DNA from: Chloroflexota bacterium
GTDB taxonomy: Bacteria; Chloroflexota; Limnocylindria; Limnocylindrales; CSP1-4
DNA: 8,587 nt
Assembly: GCA_021777365.1 (NCBI GenBank)
Contig: JAJYDP010000177.1
Location: 1-8,587 of the forward strand
Direction of reading: 5' to 3'
Of the stretch, positions 1 through 5,704 are shown piece after piece (the first letter of the stretch is position 1; the number at the start of each line of letters is the position of its first letter). The position numbers and the translations under genes were made by a program. A model generated the notes under the pieces. That model saw only the letters and a list, made by a program, of their open reading frames with translations, made no database searches and was not told the DNA's origin.

Positions 1-1
1 C

Positions 2-256
2 AAGATCGAGAAGGCGAACCGGTATGCGCGCGAGACGGACCGGATCACGTTCCGGGCGCTCTCCCTGCAGTTCCGCGGTGACAACGACACGCACGACGTG
101 TCGCTCGATTCCGATGGGTGGCATTGCTCGTGCCATTTCTTCGACAACTGGAAGAGCTGCGTCCACGTGCTGACGCTCCAGAAGGTTCTGGGGAACATGC
201 TGCCCGAGGACGCCCAGACGTCGATCTTCGCCGCGGTCGAGGCGGCGGCGGTCTGA
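2..256 (+). CDS. Minimal SWIM zinc-finger protein, N-terminus cut off by window edge
   Basis: The frame is open from the window edge to a TGA at 254-256 and gives 84 residues. Numbered from the first complete codon, it contains Cys42-x-Cys44, eight residues, then Cys53-x-His55. This is the CxC...CxH signature of the SWIM zinc finger, preceded by Trp40-His41 and followed by a short hydrophobic helix ending in an Ala-rich tail. SWIM fingers bind Zn and mediate DNA or protein contacts; they occur in SWI2/SNF2 helicases and transposases and also as small stand-alone bacterial proteins. No other domain is visible, so the specific role is unknown. The segment before the finger (residues about 12-36) looks like a beta-rich lead-in. 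The protein may be small overall, but its start lies outside the window. It converges on the minus-strand lipoprotein gene. The open frame and the metal-ligand spacing are seen directly; the family name follows from the motif. Confidence 0.75.
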   Translation, partial: KIEKANRYARETDRITFRALSLQFRGDNDTHDVSLDSDGWHCSCHFFDNWKSCVHVLTLQKVLGNMLPEDAQTSIFAAVEAAAV

Positions 257-275
257 CCGCCCCTCCCTTGACAAC

Positions 276-296
276 CGCGGCGTCGCGAGCGCCGCG
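276..296. other. Small GC hairpin downstream of the SWIM gene
   Basis: A 7-bp perfect inverted repeat (CGCGGCG / CGCCGCG) encloses a 7-nt loop, 20 nt after the stop codon of the SWIM gene. No T-run follows. It could assist termination in tandem with the stronger hairpin at 308-335, or be a chance product of the high GC content. Confidence 0.3.
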
Positions 297-307
297 ATCG
301 GCGCACG

Positions 308-335
308 ACGAGCCGGCCCGGATGGGCCGGCTCGT
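308..335. terminator. Convergent hairpin terminator, 12-bp perfect stem
   Basis: The inverted repeat ACGAGCCGGCCC / GGGCCGGCTCGT pairs without mismatch around a four-base loop (GGAT). It lies between two convergent genes, 52 nt past the SWIM stop at 256 and 67 nt past the end of the minus-strand lipoprotein gene at 402, so it is placed to stop transcription from both sides. There is no clear U-tract on either strand (TTCC follows on the +), so it is not a textbook intrinsic terminator, but U-poor strong hairpins are common at gene ends in GC-rich bacteria. The stem is seen directly; the function is inferred. Confidence 0.65.
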
Positions 336-401
336 TCCGTGTGTGCCCGGCTCCGCCGCCGAACTTCGCCGGCCCGGGGCGCCGACGAGTCAGCGGCGTC
401 C

Positions 402-1319
402 CTATGCCGTCTCGGCCCCGCCCAGGAGCGAACCGTCGGCGGCGCTGATCCAGAGCACCACCTGGTGGGGCTCGTCGCCGGCCATCGCCTCGTACCGGAA
501 GGTGACCGCGTAGGCCAGGCGCAGCAGCGGTTCCGGAGCGTCCGAGAGCGAGGGATCCAGGAAGTTGTTCGGCCGCACCCAGATGAGCTCCGGCTCCGAC
601 TGGGAGAAGCCGGGCCGGCCGGTGAGCTGGCGCTGGGTCGCGAACGCGCTCGCCACCTCCTTCGCCCGGTCCGGCGGGATCGGGCTCGCCGGGGCGGGCG
701 CGGCCGGCGTGCCGGTCACGGTGACGGACTGGAAGGCGCCGCTCGCGGTGACGTCGACCACGGTCCCCTCGCCGGGGGCCGGATGGCCGTCGATCTCGCG
801 ACCCCAGGTGACCTCCCAGGCCTCGAGGCCGGGCTGCCAGCGGACCGAGGGCGACGCCTGCGGCAGCGCCAGGCCGAGGATCGCGGCGACCGCCCTGGCC
901 CGCCCCGGTGCCGTCGCGGCGGTGAGCGTGGCGGGTTCGCCGGCTCGCGGCGGGCCCAGGCGGATGATCGCGATCGGCGCATGCGTCTCGGTGTTCAGCT
1001 CCATCACGGTCGTGTCGCCCGACGGCGCCAGGAACTCCACGCGGTCGTAGTCCACGCCGCGCAGCATGTCCCGCTCCCGGACCGGGGCTGACGGGTTGCC
1101 CGGGATGCCGAGTGCGCGGGCGATCGCGACGGCACGGGCCTCCGCGGCGGATGCCTGGGTGGTGGTCTGCGGCAGGGCGCTCCACAGTGGATCACGGACG
1201 GTCCATCCGCGATCCTTCGCGCTCGACGCCTGGCAGGCGACGATCAGGAGCGGGATCGCGAAAACGAGGAGGGAGGTTGTCCGGCGCGGCGACCGGCGCA
1301 GATGCAGGAGTGCATGCAT
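402..1319 (-). CDS. Membrane-anchored lipoprotein with three PepSY/YcdB-like modules
   Basis: The product has 305 residues. The ATG at 1319 is chosen because AAGGAGG lies 5 nt upstream (1325-1331) and a signal peptide begins at once; the same frame stays open much further upstream, but only because GC-rich DNA lacks stops. The N-terminus has Arg residues at 8-13, a hydrophobic core at 17-28 and the lipobox Leu-Ile-Val-Ala-Cys29, so it should be lipidated and exposed outside the membrane. Three similar modules follow (about 58-120, 138-201, 217-301). Each has an Ala-rich helix and then strands with a Gly-turn, such as Trp168-Glu-Val...Val-Asp-Val-Thr-Ala-Ser-Gly and Leu268-Ala-Tyr-Ala-Val...Ala-Asp-Gly-Ser-Leu-Leu-Gly. 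This resembles PepSY/YcdB-type repeats found in peptidase propeptides and inhibitors. It is the second gene of a pair with the cysteine-peptidase-like gene, 11 nt apart. A role as inhibitor, chaperone or anchor of that protein is inferred, not shown. Confidence 0.75.
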   Translation of the reverse strand: MHALLHLRRSPRRTTSLLVFAIPLLIVACQASSAKDRGWTVRDPLWSALPQTTTQASAAEARAVAIARALGIPGNPSAPVRERDMLRGVDYDRVEFLAPSGDTTVMELNTETHAPIAIIRLGPPRAGEPATLTAATAPGRARAVAAILGLALPQASPSVRWQPGLEAWEVTWGREIDGHPAPGEGTVVDVTASGAFQSVTVTGTPAAPAPASPIPPDRAKEVASAFATQRQLTGRPGFSQSEPELIWVRPNNFLDPSLSDAPEPLLRLAYAVTFRYEAMAGDEPHQVVLWISAADGSLLGGAETA

Positions 1320-1324
1320 GGCGG

Positions 1325-1331
1325 CCTCCTT
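1325..1331 (-). promoter_or_regulatory. Shine-Dalgarno AAGGAGG overlapping the upstream stop codon
   Basis: On the minus strand the upstream gene ends in TGA (1333-1331), whose final A begins AAGGAGG, followed 5 nt later by the ATG at 1319. This fixes the lipoprotein start and places re-initiation right at the stop, so the two genes are probably translationally coupled. Confidence 0.8.
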
Positions 1332-2095
1332 CAGCGGCAGCGGGTGCAGGGAAGGGAGGGGATGGGAACGCCCGAGTACGTGTAGGTGCCCCACCAGTTC
1401 GGGACCGTGAGGCCCGACATGGGCGCGCTCCGGAGGGCGAGCTGGAACGATTCGCCCAGCCCGTGACCTGACTTGACGTACTTCCAGAACCAGGTCTCGA
1501 AGGACAGCATGTCGTTGGTCCAGGCCGTGCCCACGTAGCCGAGGAAGAAGCGGGGGCCCTGGTAGTTGGTGCCGTCCGACGTGCTGCGCGCCTTCTCGAT
1601 CCCGAACGCGCCCGGGAAGGTGGACGTCGATTCGCCCAGGTGACAGGTGGACGCGATCACCACGTTGGCCGACCGCACCGCCGTGGTGCCCGGCAACGTT
1701 CGCAGCGCGACGATCTGGTCCGCCGTGACGATCTTCTGCGCGCAGCTGCCGTTGTCCTCGCGGAAGCCCCAGCCCGTGGTGTAGTGGTCCCCGTGGCTGA
1801 AGACGTAGAAGCCGGCGTCCACCGGGACGCGCGAGAGCACCTTCGCGGCGGTGAAGGTGGTGGCCTCGAACGATGACGGCGCGTAGAGCATGAACTTGAA
1901 CCCATCCGTCGCCAGCGCACGGAGCTGCAGCGGGATGGTGGTGTTGATCCCGGCGCACGTCGTGAAGGCGGTCTTGTTGTCGTAGACGCTGCCCTGGTAG
2001 GCGGCCGCGGCCGGCCCGGCGGCCGCGGCGGCGGCGCCGAGCGCCAGCAGGAGCGGCAGGATCCGCTGCCACCCGGGCGTCCGACGGTGTCGCAT
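1331..2095 (-). CDS. Secreted clan CD (caspase/gingipain-like) cysteine peptidase homologue, putative
   Basis: The product has 254 residues. The ATG at 2095 has GGAGGAGG 5 nt upstream; an in-frame start 23 codons earlier has no signal-peptide character and is rejected. Residues 1-32 form a Sec signal peptide: Arg-rich start, Leu core at 13-19, Ala-rich tail ending near Ala32. The mature part shows two blocks typical of clan CD cysteine peptidases: a hydrophobic strand then Ser100-His101-Gly102 (Phe96-Tyr-Val-Phe before it), and a second strand Val145-Val-Ile-Ala-Ser-Thr150 then Cys151-His-Leu-Gly. A later Phe-Phe-Leu-Gly-Tyr-Val-Gly (183-189) and a Phe-x3-Phe...Gly stretch (199-219) resemble the segment after the catalytic Cys in gingipain and CHAT proteins. 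His101 and Cys151 are thus the candidate dyad. Four other Cys (47, 118, 250, 253) could form disulfides; the last two make a CxxC at the extreme C-terminus. Activity and substrate are unknown. It is first in an operon with a PepSY-like lipoprotein. Confidence 0.65.
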   Translation of the reverse strand: MRHRRTPGWQRILPLLLALGAAAAAAGPAAAAYQGSVYDNKTAFTTCAGINTTIPLQLRALATDGFKFMLYAPSSFEATTFTAAKVLSRVPVDAGFYVFSHGDHYTTGWGFREDNGSCAQKIVTADQIVALRTLPGTTAVRSANVVIASTCHLGESTSTFPGAFGIEKARSTSDGTNYQGPRFFLGYVGTAWTNDMLSFETWFWKYVKSGHGLGESFQLALRSAPMSGLTVPNWWGTYTYSGVPIPSLPCTRCR

Positions 2096-2100
2096 CGATA

Positions 2101-2108
2101 CCTCCTCC
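2101..2108 (-). promoter_or_regulatory. Shine-Dalgarno GGAGGAGG deciding the peptidase-like start
   Basis: The minus-strand GGAGGAGG ends 5 nt before the ATG at 2095. It selects that start over the in-frame ATG at 2164 and places the signal peptide at the N-terminus. Confidence 0.8.
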
Positions 2109-2239
2109 GGCGGGGTGGCGGCGGACGGAGGCGGGTACAGGCAGTCTGCCCGGGCGGCGTGCACCCGCGCTTACCGCCGGCTTTCCGCGCCTCGGGCCGC
2201 CGGCCGCGCATGCCGTCGTGGCGCGCACGCCACCGGTGA

Positions 2240-2281
2240 GCACGCCGCCGCCCGCGCACGCGCGCACGCCGCCGCCCGCGC
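2240..2281. repeat. 18-bp direct repeat, two copies at a 24-bp period
   Basis: GCACGCCGCCGCCCGCGC occurs at 2240-2257 and exactly again at 2264-2281, with 6 nt between copies. The unit is of low complexity (G and C plus a single A), so it may be slippage-derived, but it sits inside the divergent control region. Confidence 0.6.
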
Positions 2282-2384
2282 CACCGCGCGCGTGCCGGCA
2301 CCTGGCGCCTGTCCGGGACCTTCGGCTCTCATTTGGTGCGACCTTTCACTCCCCTGCGGCGGGCCAGACGCACTTCCGGCGTGG

Positions 2385-2390
2385 TATCCT
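2385..2390 (+). promoter_or_regulatory. Candidate -10 box of the tetR-fadNAE operon
   Basis: TATCCT stands out in a GC-rich background, directly before the palindrome at 2391-2416 and 66 nt ahead of the TetR start codon. No good -35 box is visible 16-18 nt upstream, so this is a weak call, supported mainly by its position against the operator. Confidence 0.35.
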
Positions 2391-2416
2391 GAGCCGACCA
2401 AACGTTCGTTCGGCTC
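2391..2416. promoter_or_regulatory. 26-bp palindromic operator, probably for the adjacent TetR regulator
   Basis: The two 13-nt halves match at 11 of 13 positions when one is reverse-complemented. The outer arms GAGCCGA and TCGGCTC are perfect, and the centre is AACGTT. It begins just after a candidate -10 box and ends 39 nt before the TetR start, where a bound dimer would block RNA polymerase. The inner CAAACGTTCGTTCG (2399-2412) also fits the CNAACGNNCGTTNG pattern that I recall for TetR-family regulators of phenylacetate and fatty-acid catabolism; I could not verify that. The symmetry is seen directly; binding by the TetR protein encoded next to it is inferred. Confidence 0.65.
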
Positions 2417-2455
2417 GACTGGCCGGGCCGGACATGGAGCAGCAGCGAGGTTCGG

Positions 2456-3229
2456 GTGTCGGCGTCGCCCACGGTGCCGCGCGATGCGATGACCGCCGGT
2501 CCCCCGGGACTGGCGGCAGGTTCCGCCCGGCCGGCGCAGGGACCCGGAGCCGCGCTCGCGCCGCGCCGCGCCCGGCGTCCCCGCGAGGAGGAGCTGCGGC
2601 GCACGTCGGTCCGCCTCTTCCGCGAGCACGGCTATCACGGCACCTCGATGCAGGACCTTGCCGAGGCCCTGGGGATGCACCGGGGCAGCCTCTACCACTA
2701 CATCGACTCGAAGGAGGACCTGCTCTTCGAGATCGTCGAGTCGGCGATGGCCCGGTTCCACGCGGAGGTGCGCCCCATCCTCGAGGGCGACGCGCCCGCC
2801 CCGGACCGCCTCCGCCGGGCCGTGGCGGCCCACCTCGCGATCGCGGCCGAGGAGCCGGACGAGCTCACGCTCCTCCAGGTCGAGGTCAAGGCGCTGGCGC
2901 CGGAACGCCGCGACCGCATCCTCGCCGAGCGCGACGGCTACGAGCACGCATGGCGCCTCTTCATCCGCGAGGGGATGCGTGACGGCTCGTTCGGCTGCGA
3001 CGACGAGCGCACCGCGGGCTTCATGATCCTGGCCGCCTGCAACTGGTTCAGCCAGTGGTACCACCCGGCCGGACCGCTCGGGGTGGACGACTTCGCCACT
3101 CGCTTCAGCGATCTGTTCCTCGACGCGCTCCGCGCCGCCCCCGCCACGGATGCCGCCCACTGGGGCGGCTCTCCCGGCGGAAACCCCGACCCACTGTCTG
3201 CGTCCGCCACCCATGCCCTGGAGCCGTGA
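2456..3229 (+). CDS. TetR-family transcriptional regulator of fatty-acid degradation (FadR/KstR2-like)
   Basis: The product has 257 residues. The GTG at 2456 is preceded by GAGG with a 5-nt gap. An in-frame ATG at 2489 (Met12) lacks a ribosome site but is possible. After about 40 Ala/Pro/Arg-rich residues comes a TetR_N helix-turn-helix domain (about 44-91): Leu54-Phe-x3-Gly59-Tyr-x2-Thr63-Ser, Leu68-Ala-x3-Gly73, then Gly77-Ser-Leu-Tyr80-His-Tyr and Lys86-Glu-Asp-Leu. The helical ligand-binding half ends with Asn-Trp-x2-Gln-Trp-Tyr-x3-Gly-Pro-Leu, as in regulators of the KstR2/FadR type that sense acyl-CoA. Its stop is one base from the fadN start, so it is co-transcribed with the enzymes and probably represses itself through the palindrome at 2391-2416. 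The family is clear; acyl-CoA as ligand is inferred from the operon. The N-terminal extension is longer than usual for TetR proteins. Confidence 0.9.
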   Translation: MSASPTVPRDAMTAGPPGLAAGSARPAQGPGAALAPRRARRPREEELRRTSVRLFREHGYHGTSMQDLAEALGMHRGSLYHYIDSKEDLLFEIVESAMARFHAEVRPILEGDAPAPDRLRRAVAAHLAIAAEEPDELTLLQVEVKALAPERRDRILAERDGYEHAWRLFIREGMRDGSFGCDDERTAGFMILAACNWFSQWYHPAGPLGVDDFATRFSDLFLDALRAAPATDAAHWGGSPGGNPDPLSASATHALEP

Positions 3230-3230
3230 G

Positions 3231-5699
3231 ATGACCATGGTTGCCGCCCCATCGAACGCCACCCTCCCGGCCGCCCTCCCGCGCCTCCGCCGCGCCGTCG
3301 TGCTCGGCGCGGGGACCATGGGAGCCCAGGTGGCCTGCCTGCTCGCCGGGCGCGGGGTGCCCGTCGACCTCCTGGATCTCGACGCGCCCACCGCGCGGGG
3401 AGGCCTCGACCGGGCGCGGAAGCTGTCGCCCTCGCCCCTCTACCTCCCCGAGGACGCGGAGGCAATCGCCCCGGCCGGGTTCGACTCGCTCGAGTCCTGC
3501 GTCGCGCGCGCCGACTGGGTGCTGGAGGCGGTGGTGGAGCGGCTCGACGTGAAGCGCGAGCTGCTCGCGCGTGTCGCCGCCGTGCTGCCCCCGGACGCAC
3601 TGCTCAGCACCAACACCTCGTCGCTCTCCGTGGCCGCCATGGCCGACGCGCTGCCGGCCCCGGTGGCGGCACGGTTCCTGGGCACCCACTTCTTCAACCC
3701 GCCGCGCTACGCGCGACTCGTCGAGCTGGTGCCCGGCCCCGCGACGGCCCCCGCGACCATGGCCAGGGCCCGTGCCATCGCGGCGGACGTGCTGGGCAAG
3801 GGGGTCGTGGACGCCCAGGACGCGCCCGGGTTCATCGTGAACCGCCTGGGCACCCAGGCGTCGCTCGCGGCGCTCGCGCTGGCGCAGGAACTCGGGCTGG
3901 GCATCGACGAGGTGGACGACCTCGCGGGCCCGCTGACCGGGCGGCCGAAGTCGGCGGTCTTCCGGACGATCGACCTGGTCGGGCTGGACGTCTTCGCCGC
4001 CGTGGTCGGGAGTCTCGCGGCCGCGGTGCCGGCGGACGATCCCGAGCGGGAGCTGTTCCGCCTGCCGCCCGTGATGGCCACCATGCTCGAGCGCGGGATG
4101 CTCGGGGTGAAGGCTGGGGGCGGGTTCTTCCGCAAGGAGGGCGACGAGATCCTCGCCCTCGACCTGGAGACGCTGGCCTACCGTCCGCGTCGGCACCCCC
4201 GCAGCGGGGTGGTGGAGATGGCCCGCCAGCTGGGCGACCTCGGGAAGCGTCTGCGGGCGCTGCTGGACGGCCCCCGCTCCGACGTGCCGGCCGCGTTCGT
4301 GCGGCGGAGCCTGGTGCGGTCGCTCTGGTACGCCGCGGCGGTCTCGCCGGGGACCGCCGGCTCGGTGGCGGACGTCGACCGGGCGATGCGCTGGGGGCTC
4401 GGCTGGGAGCGCGGCCCCTTCGAGACATGGGACGCGCTCGGTGTCGACCGCGTCGCCGCGCTGCTCCAGGAGGAGGGGCTCGAGGAGCCGCCGCTCGCGC
4501 GCGCGGCCCGGGAGGCGGGCGGGTTCTACGCTCCCGACGGTGCGTGGCAGCTGGACCTGGCGCGCTTCCGGCCCGCCGCGGCGTCGTCCGCCGGCGGGCC
4601 GTCGGCCTCCGGCGACGCGGCCGTGGAACCCCCCGGCGCGCCGTCGTCCGCCGGCGGGTCGTCTGGCGACGGCCGGGTGCCGGTCCCGCCGAGGCCGCGC
4701 GTCGTGCAGCTGGGCCGCGTCCGCGCCGAGCGCGGGGCACTGGCCGGGAACGGCGCCGCGAGCCTCGTCGAGGTGGACGGCGCGCTGGTCCTGGACCTGC
4801 ACGGCAAGTACAACATCATCGGCCTCGACACCATCGAGATGCTGGGGCGCGCCACGACGACCGCCGAGGAGCGCGGGCTCCCCCTCGTGGTCGGGACGGA
4901 CGCGGCCGACTTCTCCGCCGGCGCCAACCTGGCCCTCCTGCTCCTCGAAGCCGAGGACGACGAGTGGGACGAGCTGGACCGCGTGGTCCGGCGCTTCCAG
5001 ACCACCGGGCGCGCGTTCCGCTCCGCGCAGGTGCCCGTCGTGGTGGCCATCCGCGGCCGGGTCCTGGGCGGCGGTGCGGAGCTCGCCGTGGCCGGCGACC
5101 GGGTGCAGGCCGCCGCGGAGACGTACATGGGGTTCGTGGAGCTCGGGATGGGGCTGATCCCCGCGGGCGGCGGATCCACCGAGATGGCCCGCCGTGCCGC
5201 GGAGCGCGACCCGGGCGGGACGTGGGCGGACGCGTTTCCCGCGTTCGCCGCGGCGTTCGAGGCGATCGCGACGGCGAAGGTGAGCACCAGCGCCGCCGAC
5301 GCCCGGCGCCTGGGGCTGCTGCGGCCCGAGGACGGGATCAGCGCCGACCCGGACCGGGTGATCGCGGACGCGATCACCGTGGCGCGAGCCCTCGCCGAGA
5401 CCGGCTACCGGCCCCCGCTGGACCGGCCGATCCGGGTGCTCGGGCGCCGGGGGATCGCGGCGGCCGAGTCGCTGACCCACAACCAGCTGTCGGGCGGCTA
5501 CGTGAGCGCCTACGACCGCGAGCTGGCCGTGTCGCTGGCCCGGGTCATGTGCGGCGGCGACGTGCCGGAAGGGACGGAGGTCGGCGCCGACCACCTCCTG
5601 GACCTCGAGCGAGAGACATTCCTCCGCCTGCTGGGCCAGGCGAAGACCAGGGACCGGATCCGCGGGTTCCTCCGCACCGGCAAGCCCGTTCGGAACTGA
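3231..5699 (+). CDS. fadN: 3-hydroxyacyl-CoA dehydrogenase/enoyl-CoA hydratase fusion (FadN type)
   Basis: The product has 822 residues and carries out steps two and three of beta-oxidation: hydration of 2-enoyl-CoA and NAD-dependent oxidation of 3-hydroxyacyl-CoA. The ATG at 3231 follows the TetR stop by one base, with GGAG 7 nt upstream; in-frame ATGs at 3150 and 3213 lie inside tetR and are rejected. A Rossmann fold comes first (Gly26-Ala-Gly28-Thr-Met-Gly31), with Ser126-Thr-Asn-Thr-Ser and the catalytic pair His153 (Gly-Thr-His-Phe-Phe-Asn-Pro) and Glu165. The 3HCDH C-terminal domains follow from Pro-Gly-Phe201-Ile-Val-Asn-Arg to about 420. A crotonase domain (about 505-790) has oxyanion-hole segments Phe561-Ser-Ala-Gly-Ala-Asn and Leu612-Gly-Gly-Gly-Ala. 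Both catalytic Glu are present, 617 and 637, with the same 20-residue spacing as in mitochondrial hydratase. Dehydrogenase-before-hydratase order distinguishes it from FadB/FadJ and matches Bacillus FadN. An Ala/Ser/Gly/Pro linker (about 445-500) joins the halves and contains an internal duplication. Confidence 0.93.
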   Translation: MTMVAAPSNATLPAALPRLRRAVVLGAGTMGAQVACLLAGRGVPVDLLDLDAPTARGGLDRARKLSPSPLYLPEDAEAIAPAGFDSLESCVARADWVLEAVVERLDVKRELLARVAAVLPPDALLSTNTSSLSVAAMADALPAPVAARFLGTHFFNPPRYARLVELVPGPATAPATMARARAIAADVLGKGVVDAQDAPGFIVNRLGTQASLAALALAQELGLGIDEVDDLAGPLTGRPKSAVFRTIDLVGLDVFAAVVGSLAAAVPADDPERELFRLPPVMATMLERGMLGVKAGGGFFRKEGDEILALDLETLAYRPRRHPRSGVVEMARQLGDLGKRLRALLDGPRSDVPAAFVRRSLVRSLWYAAAVSPGTAGSVADVDRAMRWGLGWERGPFETWDALGVDRVAALLQEEGLEEPPLARAAREAGGFYAPDGAWQLDLARFRPAAASSAGGPSASGDAAVEPPGAPSSAGGSSGDGRVPVPPRPRVVQLGRVRAERGALAGNGAASLVEVDGALVLDLHGKYNIIGLDTIEMLGRATTTAEERGLPLVVGTDAADFSAGANLALLLLEAEDDEWDELDRVVRRFQTTGRAFRSAQVPVVVAIRGRVLGGGAELAVAGDRVQAAAETYMGFVELGMGLIPAGGGSTEMARRAAERDPGGTWADAFPAFAAAFEAIATAKVSTSAADARRLGLLRPEDGISADPDRVIADAITVARALAETGYRPPLDRPIRVLGRRGIAAAESLTHNQLSGGYVSAYDRELAVSLARVMCGGDVPEGTEVGADHLLDLERETFLRLLGQAKTRDRIRGFLRTGKPVRN
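4583..4658 (+). repeat. In-frame 60-bp-period repeat in the FadN interdomain linker
   Basis: GTCGTCCGCCGGCGGG occurs at 4583-4598 and again at 4643-4658. The 60-nt period equals 20 codons, so both copies encode Ser-Ser-Ala-Gly-Gly (residues 452-456 and 472-476). This suggests that the flexible linker between dehydrogenase and hydratase grew by duplication. Confidence 0.7.
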
Positions 5700-5704
5700 A
5701 GGAG
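5699..5704 (+). promoter_or_regulatory. Shine-Dalgarno AAGGAG overlapping the fadN stop codon
   Basis: The last base of the fadN TGA (5697-5699) starts AAGGAG, which lies 6 nt before the fadA ATG at 5711. It decides the fadA start and implies coupled translation. Confidence 0.8.

Larger units (their letters stand above)
2096..2455. other. Divergent intergenic control region
   Basis: These 360 bases separate the minus-strand peptidase/lipoprotein pair from the plus-strand fad operon. I recognise no gene here. The stretch holds the Shine-Dalgarno of the peptidase-like gene, a GC-only section with an 18-bp direct repeat (2240-2257 and 2264-2281), an A/T-richer island around 2330-2350, and the candidate -10 box and palindromic operator next to the TetR gene. 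The minus-strand operon must also be started from here, but I see no convincing -35/-10 pair for it. Confidence 0.6.

Noticed and set aside
269..274. TTGACA resembling a -35 box after the SWIM gene
   Set aside because: No -10-like hexamer stands 15-19 nt downstream, and no plus-strand gene follows before the convergent terminator.
1695..1702. Second copy of AACGTTCG, as in the operator core, inside the peptidase-like gene
   Set aside because: The flanks show none of the GAGCCGA/TCGGCTC symmetry, and it lies within coding sequence; it is probably chance.
1999..2030. GC-only palindromic stretch around GCGGCCGCGG
   Set aside because: It encodes the Ala-rich end of the signal peptide; repeated GCC/GCG codons explain the symmetry.
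402..2267. A 621-codon open minus-strand frame spanning the lipoprotein and the region upstream
   Set aside because: Only its last 305 codons have a ribosome site, signal peptide and domain pattern. The upstream part is an Arg/Pro/Ala-rich shadow of the peptidase-like gene in another frame.
2218..2982. A 254-codon plus-strand frame overlapping the tetR gene
   Set aside because: It has no recognisable domain and Arg/Pro/Gly-rich content, while the overlapping frame encodes a clear TetR helix-turn-helix.
3105..5594. An 829-codon open frame antisense to fadN
   Set aside because: Its His/Arg/Gly/Pro-rich composition and lack of any motif mark it as the antisense shadow of a GC-rich gene; fadN has intact catalytic residues over the same span.
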